In this document: positions 15,824 through 24,639 of the stretch, in pieces | How the letters are laid out: every line of letters starts with the position of its first letter | Numbering within the stretch: the stretch's first letter is position 1 | Assembly (NCBI GenBank): GCA_019745505.1 | Contig: JAIETE010000230.1 | Coordinates: 1 to 34,461 of the forward strand | Origin: Candidatus Obscuribacterales bacterium | GTDB taxonomy: Bacteria; Cyanobacteriota; Vampirovibrionia; Obscuribacterales; Obscuribacteraceae | Reading direction: 5' to 3' | DNA: 34,461 bases | The notes under the pieces: generated by a model | What the model was told of the DNA's origin: nothing | Seen by the model: the letters and a program-made list of their open reading frames with translations, nothing else | Databases searched by the model: none | Translations under genes and position numbers: made by a program

Positions 15824-16786
15824 ATGTTCGCTTGGAAAGAAAAACGTGACACCAGAACCAAGATCGCCAAGATCTTGTCTGGACATGAGGAAACACCGGG
15901 AGTCAATCGCCGCGCGATCGGACTGGTACCGGTTCCTCAAAACCGTGAAGTTAATGACGTCAATCAGTCGAACGGACTGAAACATCAGCAGCTCTTAGTA
16001 TCCATTGAAGGAAACCATCAGACTTGCTGCCTGCGAGTGATTTCGCCATTTCATAAATCACGCGCAGCGATTATGGTTTTCCGTGGACGCGTTATTGGCT
16101 GCCTGTACGGCAATAAGAGGCTCGGGCATCAGCTCTTCGGCGCGGAAGCACTGGAAAGAGCAGTCGCCGACCTTGGACATCCGGAAAGCCTGCTCGACGC
16201 GTACATGCTGCCCGAAGACCTCGTCCTGGCAGCGGGCGCACTTTTCCACGGTAATTCGCTGATGTTTGCGCCGGACCTGACAGCCGAGCAAACTTTCGAA
16301 TCTTCATGCGAAATGCTGATGAGAAGCAATATGCCCGGATGCATTGTCGTCAACAATCATCAGGACATGGCTGTCTGCATGGTCTACATTTTCGGCGGAC
16401 ATATCGTCGGTGTGTACTCGTTCCAAGACGGTTGGGTAGAAACCAGCTTCGAGTCAGGTCTGAGATATCTTGCGCAAAATCGCGGCGGAAAGGTCATGGC
16501 GAGTATGCTGCCGTGCCATAACGTCGAGGAAGTAATGCAGCTCTCCATCAGCCTTTCGGGACTGGCCGACCGATCGGCTCAGCAATTCGAAGGCCTTGAA
16601 AGACCGAAGAGCATCGACGAACTGCTGATGGACTGCAGCGTGCCTGAGAATGAAGCTCTGCGCAACGCGCTGCTCGCCAAAGATGATAGTAGAAGAGCGC
16701 AGTCGAATTCCGGTTCGCACAACAAGGTGCCGGACAACGCCATGGTAGCCGTGGGCTTGAGCCCGGTGCACATGTACGCTCGCTGA
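15824..16786 (+). CDS. Uncharacterised cytosolic protein with a two-fold repeat
   Basis: The 320-residue product was not recognised with certainty. It has no signal peptide or membrane helix. Two segments share one pattern: SRAAIMVFRGRVIGCLYG (about 77-94) and MAVCMVYIFGGHIVGVYSF (about 182-200). Both look like a beta-hairpin followed by a helix, a pattern reminiscent of DUF4388-type domains in which a buried hairpin displays GxLxFxxGRIxxAxxG. The C-terminal 60 residues are polar. The ATG at 15824 has TGGAG five bases upstream; an in-frame GTG six bases earlier overlaps that site. The gene ends only 10 bases from the convergent 16797-19037 gene, with no terminator between. Confidence 0.75.
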   Translation: MFAWKEKRDTRTKIAKILSGHEETPGVNRRAIGLVPVPQNREVNDVNQSNGLKHQQLLVSIEGNHQTCCLRVISPFHKSRAAIMVFRGRVIGCLYGNKRLGHQLFGAEALERAVADLGHPESLLDAYMLPEDLVLAAGALFHGNSLMFAPDLTAEQTFESSCEMLMRSNMPGCIVVNNHQDMAVCMVYIFGGHIVGVYSFQDGWVETSFESGLRYLAQNRGGKVMASMLPCHNVEEVMQLSISLSGLADRSAQQFEGLERPKSIDELLMDCSVPENEALRNALLAKDDSRRAQSNSGSHNKVPDNAMVAVGLSPVHMYAR

Positions 16787-16796
16787 GAAGAGATAT

Positions 16797-19037
16797 CTAG
16801 GATTCGGTGACTTCAACTGCTTGACCGCTCTTTGCCGTCGAGCCGACATAGAAGAGCCATGAACAGAAATAGAGTATGGCCGCAACGACCACCAAACCGC
16901 TTACGCCGATGTAAGTCGACAGATACTCCAGCAAGGCGCCGAATACCGCACCTAACAAGTTGAAGGCCAAGCTGCGCCTGGCGCTTTCAGACTGATTGAA
17001 GCAGGTTGAGAAAATCAAGCCGGCCATAAACATAGGCAGGCTTGTAACTGTCGTCACCAGTAAGTAATTGATTGCTCCGGAGTCGCCAGACACGAGGCTG
17101 GCAACCGGTATCAACCAGCTGATCAATAGAGTTATGAAAAGGCCTGCATAAAGCAAACTCACGCGACTAGCCAGCCAGTCGCTCTTCTTCATGACGAAAA
17201 AGTTTGAGAACCAGATCATCAGCAAAACAGCGTTAATAACGATTGCGGATGTAAGCCAGGTGGAGCCATACAGCAGAGAAAGGCGAGATATCGATTGCAA
17301 TTCTAGAAGCAAAAACGCCGCACCCATGAAGAAGAGCTGCCAATCGCGCTTACTGGACCTGCCAAAAACAACCTTTCGACCGGCAAACAGACTGATGAGA
17401 ATCACTTCCAGAACAACCGTCAGGTACGGTAAATCGACCTTCTCCGGCGTCACGTAGAGATAGGGCCAATCATCGGTAAGGACTCGCACATTTACCGGTT
17501 CGTAGTTTTTGACAATCGAAAAAGCCTTAACATCCAAGCTCGGCAGATCGAGCGTTTTCTCCTGAACTTTCTTTCCGACGGCGAAGAAGGTGTTCGGAAT
17601 CAGCCAATTGCTGCGCAAATCGTTGACCATCAATGGCGTATATCCAGCCGCTTCCTTCAGAGTGGCGAATATCCTGTCCTTGAACCAGTCCTTCTTCGTG
17701 CAAAAGGAAATGACCATGACACCTTCAGGCTTCAAAAGTTGCATTGCCTGACGAAAACTCTCCGTGGTGTACACATAATTGTCCACGCGCACTGAGCCGC
17801 CTTGCCCAATCGAGGATATTGAGTCAAGGTGCGAGAAAAGCACCATGTCATATTTTTTCTTGCAATGATTGAAATAGTGCCGTGCATCGTCACAGATAGT
17901 TGTCACTTTGTCACTGGAATAGGGCTGCCCTGGATTGAATTCACGTCCTATTTGAATGATTCTGGGATCAATGTCGACGGCATCGACGTGTGACGCTCCG
18001 GCAGTAAGCGCTTCTTTTACGTCTGTTCCGCTACCAGCTCCCACGACAAGGCAATCACCGGGATTAGCCAGCTGAAATGGAAACTGATAGCGCTTGCGAA
18101 ACTCATTGAGAAAAGCGTGGAGAGCAGGAATTTTGTATTCGGAATAGCGCTCGGGAGAGAAGTCCATGGCGTTCTGATAACCGCGCCGATTGGAGAAAAT
18201 ATTGACGCCCAGAGGAGCTTCGATGACCTTTCCGGATTCGGAGTAAACAAACCGCTGATTGACGACATCCAGGCGTTGGTATGGTGACCAGAAAGTCCAA
18301 GTTTTTACCTTTGGAATATCATATTTTTTGTCTTGCGGGTAGCATATGGTGGCGCCTTCAAAATTGTGCGCGGGGGCAAAGGCTGCGCATCCGACAGCCA
18401 CGGGAAGAAGCAAACATGCTAGTTTTGCCTTTTTATCGCCACGCAGTAAATAGGGAAGCAGAATCACGAGCGCCGGAATCAGCATCGCCCATGGTGGCAA
18501 ACCTAAAAATGAAAACAAGGCGAACATGAGACTGCCGGCAATCGCACCGGCAATATTGATCGAGTACGCCTTCAAGGTGTTCAGCGAATCGAACATCTGT
18601 CCGAGCCTGGCGCCCAATGCCGCCATAACAGCGAAAGGACCGCACAACAGAAGAATAATCAAGGGGGCGAAAAGTGCCAGTTGAAGCCAAACCAGTTGAG
18701 CACCGATAGTGGCCGACCCCCAATCGGAAAAACCACTCGTGGTGGGAAAGGCAAAAGCTTCCCACTTGTCCATCAAGTCCGGTACTTTCATCATGAAAGC
18801 CATTACTACAAGAGCCACCGGCAAGAGACGAAAATGCTTAGTATTGCCCAGCGCGCAACCAACACCAAGTCCCACATAACAGGTCACAAGTGGGAAGGTC
18901 TTGAAAATTGAAAACGCCTCGATGTCTCCCCCCATCCAGCGAATGACAAAAAGCTCCAGATACAAGGATGTCAAACTAAGGAAGAAAAGCTCGCACGCCG
19001 GACTGAGCAATCCTTTGGAATCGTTAGAGGAATTCAT
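16797..19037 (-). CDS. Polytopic membrane protein with spermidine-synthase/methyltransferase-like domain
   Basis: The 746 residues divide into three parts. Residues 10-225 contain about six to seven membrane segments. Residues about 240-535 form a soluble Rossmann domain with CLVVGAGSGTDVKEAL (329-344), an acidic loop DAVDIDP (352-358) and ICDDARHYF, as in spermidine synthases and other class I SAM-type transferases. Residues about 545-735 hold another six or so membrane segments. Fused membrane-spermidine-synthase-like proteins are known but little studied, and the substrate cannot be inferred. The second polyamine-synthase Asp region reads VLFSHLDSISS, unlike the usual polyamine-binding motif, so a methyltransferase of another kind is possible. 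AAGGA lies upstream of the ATG. Confidence 0.85.
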   Translation of the reverse strand: MNSSNDSKGLLSPACELFFLSLTSLYLELFVIRWMGGDIEAFSIFKTFPLVTCYVGLGVGCALGNTKHFRLLPVALVVMAFMMKVPDLMDKWEAFAFPTTSGFSDWGSATIGAQLVWLQLALFAPLIILLLCGPFAVMAALGARLGQMFDSLNTLKAYSINIAGAIAGSLMFALFSFLGLPPWAMLIPALVILLPYLLRGDKKAKLACLLLPVAVGCAAFAPAHNFEGATICYPQDKKYDIPKVKTWTFWSPYQRLDVVNQRFVYSESGKVIEAPLGVNIFSNRRGYQNAMDFSPERYSEYKIPALHAFLNEFRKRYQFPFQLANPGDCLVVGAGSGTDVKEALTAGASHVDAVDIDPRIIQIGREFNPGQPYSSDKVTTICDDARHYFNHCKKKYDMVLFSHLDSISSIGQGGSVRVDNYVYTTESFRQAMQLLKPEGVMVISFCTKKDWFKDRIFATLKEAAGYTPLMVNDLRSNWLIPNTFFAVGKKVQEKTLDLPSLDVKAFSIVKNYEPVNVRVLTDDWPYLYVTPEKVDLPYLTVVLEVILISLFAGRKVVFGRSSKRDWQLFFMGAAFLLLELQSISRLSLLYGSTWLTSAIVINAVLLMIWFSNFFVMKKSDWLASRVSLLYAGLFITLLISWLIPVASLVSGDSGAINYLLVTTVTSLPMFMAGLIFSTCFNQSESARRSLAFNLLGAVFGALLEYLSTYIGVSGLVVVAAILYFCSWLFYVGSTAKSGQAVEVTES

Positions 19038-19090
19038 AGGTTTCCTTGGGGCAACACTAGAAAAACTCTATCACGCACAGATGGCTCATT

Positions 19091-19780
19091 CTAGCGATCC
19101 CAGATATGGATGCCTCTTTTGTCAAAGTAAACGGACAACACAGCCCCCTGACTGTTTACCGTATAAGTCATGTGCAATTGCGAAAGCAAATTGTCGATCA
19201 GGCAACCTTCCGGTGTTCTGCGAATCATCAGAAGAGTTCTCAAAGGGCGCGCCAACTTGAAGAAGTTGTTGTTGCTCTCATGCTGTGAGTGTCGAAAACG
19301 CCTGAAGATATTGCGCGCTTCCTGTTCTCGTCCAGCCACAAGCGCATCAGCGAGCGCTTCTAGAGTTTCCAGCTCGTGCCTGGCCAGCCCCTTCAACTCA
19401 GAGCGCAACTGAGTGTCGCAGCCGATCGCTCTTGCCCGCTGCGCCAGCCAGAGGTGCTCATGGCTGATAGGGTTGAGCGGCAGTCCATCGATGTAGACTC
19501 GCAAATTGTGACCAGGAACGACTTGACGTTGGTAAGGAAGGTAAACAGTGTGCGGCTGACCGCGCCCGTCTTTCAAGTTGGTAACCGTGACGCTGCCGTC
19601 CGGATTGAGAATTACATCGGCACCGGCGACCTTTTCATGTGCTGTTCGCCCGCCGACATTCGCCCCAACGGCTCCGGCGGCTGACGCATTGCCGCCCGAG
19701 TTGGGTCCATTACCGACTGGCGGGGAGAAAGGGATGGACATTGTTCTGGGCGGAGGCCCCAAAGACCAAGCATCTGACAT
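19091..19780 (-). CDS. Uncharacterised protein, Gly/Ala-rich N-terminus
   Basis: The 229-residue product was not recognised. Residues 1-50 are rich in Pro, Gly, Asn and Ala and look disordered; residues 55-110 include VILNPDGSVTVTNLKDGRG, a beta-rich segment; residues 110-190 are helical with many Arg and Glu. No signal peptide or membrane helix. Two ATGs, at codons 1 and 14, sit in a similar context (AGAACAATGTC), so the true start may be the second. It follows the 16797-19037 gene's promoter side on the same strand, 53 bases away, and may be co-transcribed with it. Confidence 0.6.
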   Translation of the reverse strand: MSDAWSLGPPPRTMSIPFSPPVGNGPNSGGNASAAGAVGANVGGRTAHEKVAGADVILNPDGSVTVTNLKDGRGQPHTVYLPYQRQVVPGHNLRVYIDGLPLNPISHEHLWLAQRARAIGCDTQLRSELKGLARHELETLEALADALVAGREQEARNIFRRFRHSQHESNNNFFKLARPLRTLLMIRRTPEGCLIDNLLSQLHMTYTVNSQGAVLSVYFDKRGIHIWDR

Positions 19781-20026
19781 TGTTCTAGACCCGAAAAAGG
19801 GGAAGACGAAGGGGGTTTGGCTGCAAGATTAAGCCAAAATTGTTAACGACACATAAAACGCCTTTTGGTGCGCTTTCTGGTCGTTTCCGCCTTAATGCTG
19901 AGAAGGTGTGCCTTCAGGCGGGTACGTAATTAGCTTAGACTTCAGTTTTGGTATTTTCTTGGCATTAGCGTGCCTACCAAAACTTACGCGACTTCATTAT
20001 CTATACGAATTGGGAAATTTTTGGAA

Positions 20027-21358
20027 ATGCCGGTTTCACCTAACACCTCAATCATGCCCCAGACCGCGAAAGTGGACTCCAGCGGACATTTGAACATCGG
20101 CGGCTGCGATACCGTCGACCTGGCGAAGCGCTTCGGAACCCCACTCTGGATAATGGATGAAGAAACCATCTTGCAAGCAGGCAGGGCGCTCAAGGAGGGA
20201 CTTTCCGTCTATCCAAACGCCCGGGGACTCTACGCCGGCAAGGCATTCCTCTGCATGGCCATGTGCCATCTGGTTCGCCGAATGGGAATGGGGCTGGACG
20301 TGGTTTCGGAAGGCGAAATGTACACGGCGGAAAAAGCCGGGTTCCCAAAAGATCTGATTTATGTCCACGGCAACAATAAATCAGAGCAGGAGATTCGCAA
20401 AGCCATTCGAATGGACGGGCCAAAGATTGTCGTGGACAGCGTCTCCGAGCTGGAAATGTGCGCAAAAGTAGCCGCCGAATTGAATGCACGGGCAAAAGTC
20501 TTAATAAGAGTGATACCAGATGTAGAACCAGATACACACCATCATATTGTCACTGGTCATGCAACAAGCAAATTCGGTGTACCTCTGGATAAGCTGGACG
20601 CCGTGCTGGAGCTGGCAAAGTCAAAGAGCAAGCAAATCGAGCTATTGGGATTGCACGCGCATATCGGCAGCCAGTCGAAAGAAGTAGAACCGTTTTTGGA
20701 AACAGTGGACATTCTGGCTGACTTGTATAAGAACGCCAAAGACAAACACGGGCTTGAATTTCCGCTCCTGGATGTGGGCGGGGGATTGGGCATCACATAC
20801 ATCGAGGCGGACAAGCCCGCACCGATATATGAATGGGCGCGCCAGGTCGCCGAGCAAACCCTCTGCGCCTTCAAAGCACGCCAGCTCACGTTGCCGGAGC
20901 TGCTGGTCGAGCCTGGTCGCTCCGTTATAGGCCCGGCCGGCACAACGATATATACGGTCGGTCATACGAAAAAATTGCCCGACGGCACCGACTACATCGC
21001 CGTGGACGGCGGCATGGCTGATAATCCGAGACCGATAACCTACGGCGCAAAATACACTCCTGCGGTCGCAAACCGCATGAATAGTGGCTCCAGCAAAACT
21101 CCGGCGGCAATTGTCGGCCGTTACTGCGAATCGGGAGATATAATCGTAGAGGAGGCTTATCTAACTGCGCAGACTGGTGATCTAATCGCCGTGTTCGCTA
21201 CCGGTGCGTACAACTACAGCATGGCCTCCAATTACAACCGCACCGGACGCCCAGCCTGCGTGTTGGTCAGCCAGGGACAGGCGGAAATAATCATAGAGCG
21301 GGAAAACAACGACGATTTAATCAGTAAGGACAGGGTGCCGGACAGGCTCAAAGATTAA
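20027..21358 (+). CDS. lysA: Diaminopimelate decarboxylase
   Basis: LysA removes CO2 from meso-diaminopimelate to give lysine, the last step of the pathway. The 443-residue protein has the alanine-racemase-type barrel with PLP-binding Lys72 in YAGKAFLCMAMC, HIGSQ (212-216), the phosphate-binding GGGLG (251-255) and EPGRS (295-299), plus the catalytic Cys367 in CESGD from the partner subunit and GAYNYSMASNYNR. The PNTSIMPQTAKV...LNIGGCD start is like cyanobacterial enzymes. The frame extends to a GTG at 19970, but similarity begins near the ATG at 20027; an ATG at 20054 is also possible. It lies 51 bases upstream of dacA, a neighbourhood known in several phyla. Confidence 0.96.
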   Translation: MPVSPNTSIMPQTAKVDSSGHLNIGGCDTVDLAKRFGTPLWIMDEETILQAGRALKEGLSVYPNARGLYAGKAFLCMAMCHLVRRMGMGLDVVSEGEMYTAEKAGFPKDLIYVHGNNKSEQEIRKAIRMDGPKIVVDSVSELEMCAKVAAELNARAKVLIRVIPDVEPDTHHHIVTGHATSKFGVPLDKLDAVLELAKSKSKQIELLGLHAHIGSQSKEVEPFLETVDILADLYKNAKDKHGLEFPLLDVGGGLGITYIEADKPAPIYEWARQVAEQTLCAFKARQLTLPELLVEPGRSVIGPAGTTIYTVGHTKKLPDGTDYIAVDGGMADNPRPITYGAKYTPAVANRMNSGSSKTPAAIVGRYCESGDIIVEEAYLTAQTGDLIAVFATGAYNYSMASNYNRTGRPACVLVSQGQAEIIIERENNDDLISKDRVPDRLKD

Positions 21359-21409
21359 ACGCTAGAGCCAGAGGCAGACAACGCGAGTCGAACGGGGAGC
21401 GAGATCAAA

Positions 21410-22702
21410 ATGGATCTGGAAAGATTGATTTCTCACCTCGATGGCGTTGTAGTAGCCAAAACCATAGTCCAGCTATTCATTATTGTCTATGCCGTGCTTT
21501 GGGTCTGGAGCCGCATTATCGGTACTCAGGCGGAAAGGCTCGTCAAAGGCGTCATTATCATCTCGCTCATTTTCCTGGCGTCCTATTTCGCCGGCTTTAC
21601 TATCATTACCTCCTTGCTGCAACACTTGATCCCTGTTGCGGCGATGGCGATGGTCGTGGTCTTCCAGCCGGAGATCCGACGTGGACTGGGCTATTTGGGT
21701 CGGGTGAAAACCATTAGAACCGACCTATCGCTGGCAGACAGCGAGCAGGAAAAGCTAAAGCGTGATATCGAACAGATTATCGCCGCAGTCAAAGAACTTT
21801 CGCGCAGCAAGACAGGCGCGCTGATTGTCATCGAACCGCCCGAGGGTGAGCGCGATTACGTCAGCCCCGGAACACCGGTAAAAGCAGATATTTCGATGAA
21901 TCTTCTGCTGACGATTTTCTTCCACAAGTCACCACTGCACGATGGGGCTGTAGTTATCAGAAACGACAAAATCGTCGCTGCAGGCGTGATCCTTCCTATG
22001 ACCTCGAATCCGAAGCTCAGCTACAGGTACGGTACTCGCCACCGTGCAGCTATCGGTCTTTCCGAGGTCTATGATGGGCTTTGCATTGTCGTCTCGGAAG
22101 AAACAGGATCAATCTCTGCAGCCAGCCGGGGCATGTTGGTCCGTTATCAAAACGCCGACGAACTGGCAGACCCGATCGAATACCTCTATCACACGCCCGA
22201 ACAGAGCGATAAAGCAACCACGCCGTGGCAGTCCTTCCTGAGCATGTTCAAGAAGGGCAATGAATCCACTCAGGACCTGACAGAAATTCACCACTTCACC
22301 GATTCCATGCCCACCGTTCCGGAACCTGTGGTGAAGTCCACTGACACCAGGAGCACCGGCGGCTCGCCGAGACCTGAAACTTCCGATGGAAGCGTGACAG
22401 AAAGCGCTAGCGACTCTCCAGCGAAAAAAGAAAAGCTAGCGAGCAAGACAGAGCAAGCGACCGAAGATACATCCGAAAACATCTCTGAGTACAAAGACGA
22501 ACCACCAGTCATATCCGAACTTCCTGCCGTAGGCGATGTTCAGCCCGCACACAAAGGCTCTAGCGAGGTAGATACGCTGCCTCCGGCAAATGAAATCAAG
22601 CCGCGCACTACATTCAGTGGCAAAGAAAAACGCAAACAAGAAAGACGCACCACCGACTTGCCTTCGCCGATGCCCTTCGAAGAACCCGAAGGCGTGCACT
22701 AA
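21410..22702 (+). CDS. dacA: CdaA-type diadenylate cyclase with long C-terminal tail
   Basis: This membrane enzyme makes cyclic di-AMP from two ATP and controls potassium, osmotic and wall homeostasis in bacteria that use the messenger. Three membrane helices occupy residues about 15-90. The DisA_N domain follows with both catalytic signatures: DGA (178-180) in LHDGAVVIR and RHR (210-212) in TRHRAAIG. The family normally ends near residue 270-280; here a further 150 residues of polar, Ser/Thr/Glu/Pro-rich, probably disordered sequence end in the basic patch SGKEKRKQERR and an acidic tip. The function of that tail is unknown. It is downstream of lysA and 12 bases before the next gene. Confidence 0.95.
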   Translation: MDLERLISHLDGVVVAKTIVQLFIIVYAVLWVWSRIIGTQAERLVKGVIIISLIFLASYFAGFTIITSLLQHLIPVAAMAMVVVFQPEIRRGLGYLGRVKTIRTDLSLADSEQEKLKRDIEQIIAAVKELSRSKTGALIVIEPPEGERDYVSPGTPVKADISMNLLLTIFFHKSPLHDGAVVIRNDKIVAAGVILPMTSNPKLSYRYGTRHRAAIGLSEVYDGLCIVVSEETGSISAASRGMLVRYQNADELADPIEYLYHTPEQSDKATTPWQSFLSMFKKGNESTQDLTEIHHFTDSMPTVPEPVVKSTDTRSTGGSPRPETSDGSVTESASDSPAKKEKLASKTEQATEDTSENISEYKDEPPVISELPAVGDVQPAHKGSSEVDTLPPANEIKPRTTFSGKEKRKQERRTTDLPSPMPFEEPEGVH

Positions 22703-22714
22703 TTCTTTCAAAGC

Positions 22715-23953
22715 ATGAGTACGGAACGAACAGCTTTAGCAACATTTTGCGCTTTTGCAATCGCAATTTGCTCACAGTCATTGGCAATTGCCGACACTTC
22801 ATACGATCTCTACCTCAGGCCAGGGCTTCTAGAGAACAGCTACGCTTCCTTAGAAAAGGAACCTTGGCGCAATGGCTTACTAGAAATAAAGCAATATTGT
22901 GAGAAGCCAGAATTGATTGGCATCTACGACATCGAAACACTGGGTCTGCTGTGGATTTCGAAATTATCTCGCTATCAAGATAAAGAGCGAGTCGAGAATT
23001 GCGAGCAAGACCGAGAACGCATCAATTCATCCGAAATCAGTCACTACCTAAGCATTCTGAAGGTTCTGGGGTGGGCTAACCAGAGCAAATCCGAATCTGC
23101 AGATTCAAGATTAACGCTGTCACCGCGCTTCAACAAGAAAACAGAACAAACCCTATACGAAGAAGCCGTGAAGCTCGTACGCTCCTACAGCCAGTATTAC
23201 CGCCCTATCAAAGAAAAAGGCGCTTTTGCCGAGCGTTCGACTTTGCTCCGCGAGGACTTGACTAACCATGCCGGTGAAGCCGCAGTCCAAGCAATGGAAG
23301 ATGACTATGTGGAAGGTGGAGACAAATTACTAAAGTTGACTCATCAGCACCTCAAAAAACTTAGGACTGAAGAATTGTCCTCTCTAAACTTTGTACTCAA
23401 TGAAGCAAAAGCCGTTTCAACGTTAAGGCACTTTAGCGATACAGCAAGCGCTTCTGACGCGAAGGTGCTTGACCATCTTTGGCAAGACATGGTGGATAGG
23501 AATTATGAAATTCAAACGGCTCTGAAATCTATGAAAGAAAGGTTTCCCCAATCCATAGAAGAATCAAATTGGGAAGTGGCTATAACACTTGAAGAGGAAG
23601 ACAGAGATTGGCTCTCAAACTTGCCTACAGTAAGACCAGCGGGGTTTGGACTCTTACTCGGCGACAACCCAAGATATGCCCCTTACTGTAAACAGTCCAA
23701 AGTACAGTTACATGAAGGGGATATTCAACTAGTCGTAATTTCGGAAGGTGTTGCTGATTTGATAAGCAGCTACATGAACTTGAAGGAAACTCATTTGACT
23801 CTGGTCAAATTAGAAACCGAGCGTTCAAAGCATAAATCCACAGGTTTCACAAAGGGCTTTCTAACCAATTCTTTAGAACAGGGGAAAGAAAAGCTATCAA
23901 AACTTGTCGGAGCAGAAGCAGTCGGAAGACTCCAAAAATCTTGGAATCAATGA
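22715..23953 (+). CDS. Exported protein of unknown function
   Basis: The 412-residue product has a signal peptide (1-26, with TFCAFAIAICSQSLAIA) and an otherwise helical, highly charged mature part with no recognised motif. The segment GFGLLLGDNPRYAPYCKQSKVQLHEGDIQLVVIS (about 310-343) may be a beta-rich subdomain. Its sequence is visibly more AT-rich than the flanking dacA and macro genes, which may indicate later acquisition or weak selection. It begins 12 bases after dacA, so it may belong to that transcript, but there is no clear ribosome site. It ends 45 bases from the convergent macro gene. Confidence 0.7.
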   Translation: MSTERTALATFCAFAIAICSQSLAIADTSYDLYLRPGLLENSYASLEKEPWRNGLLEIKQYCEKPELIGIYDIETLGLLWISKLSRYQDKERVENCEQDRERINSSEISHYLSILKVLGWANQSKSESADSRLTLSPRFNKKTEQTLYEEAVKLVRSYSQYYRPIKEKGAFAERSTLLREDLTNHAGEAAVQAMEDDYVEGGDKLLKLTHQHLKKLRTEELSSLNFVLNEAKAVSTLRHFSDTASASDAKVLDHLWQDMVDRNYEIQTALKSMKERFPQSIEESNWEVAITLEEEDRDWLSNLPTVRPAGFGLLLGDNPRYAPYCKQSKVQLHEGDIQLVVISEGVADLISSYMNLKETHLTLVKLETERSKHKSTGFTKGFLTNSLEQGKEKLSKLVGAEAVGRLQKSWNQ

Positions 23954-23998
23954 AACCATGATCGTTCTTCCCTTTTGTTGTTTGCCCTCTCCAGGGTT

Positions 23999-24619
23999 CT
24001 AAATAAATCTAGCTTTGCGAAGTTCGGTATCGTGAGCCGTTGCTGTTTCGATTGTCGCGAAATTGGGCTCCTGCCCTAAAACGACCTGGCAGTAGGCCTC
24101 GTACATTTGGAATGCACAAACTGCGGGTGGATACTTCGCTCCGCCTGTCCCCATTCCGACAAACACTACAGACTCAATCTTCGTGCCGCCGTTCTCATTA
24201 GCTTCGCGTATATGCGCGGCAATAGCCCGTAAAGCCGCTCGCGTAGCCAGATAGGTATTGACGTTGGTATTCGTCTGGCGAATCGGAACACGCACCGTAG
24301 GAGCCACCACAACAAACTGAGGCTTGTCCATTCCGGACTTGATGATCTCAGCTTGACCAACAGGCAACTCACCTGCGTGTTTGTCCTGAATCATTTTGCG
24401 GATGCGGTTTTCCAGCTTACCCTGACTGACTTTATTGAGGCAGTCTCCGAGACCGCCTTCCATGATTCCGAAGCTGTTTGCAGGGGTCACGATGGCGGTC
24501 GCGTCAAGCTCCATGACGTCGCCCTCACTGATCTCGACTCTTCCTCCTCGGCTGAAAAACTGCTGCCAGGCTTTCACGACCTCAGGATTCAAATCCCGCA
24601 AATGAAATGTAAGCGCCAT
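23999..24619 (-). CDS. Macro-domain protein
   Basis: The 206-residue protein has the complete macro fold: VEISEGDVMELDATAIVTPANSFGIMEGGLGDCL (27-60), LPVGQAEIIKSG, VVVAPTVRVP and the phosphate loop FVGMGTGGAKYPPAVCAFQMYEAY near 152-175. Macro domains bind ADP-ribose and its derivatives and often remove ADP-ribosyl groups from proteins or nucleic acids; here the Asn in PANS and the glycine-rich loops are kept, so ligand binding is likely. It starts 20 bases after the tubulin-like gene and so probably shares its transcript. Whether it acts on a modification laid on the tubulin-like protein is unknown. Confidence 0.92.
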   Translation of the reverse strand: MALTFHLRDLNPEVVKAWQQFFSRGGRVEISEGDVMELDATAIVTPANSFGIMEGGLGDCLNKVSQGKLENRIRKMIQDKHAGELPVGQAEIIKSGMDKPQFVVVAPTVRVPIRQTNTNVNTYLATRAALRAIAAHIREANENGGTKIESVVFVGMGTGGAKYPPAVCAFQMYEAYCQVVLGQEPNFATIETATAHDTELRKARFI

Positions 24620-24639
24620 GCGCGACCCCTTTATATAGA

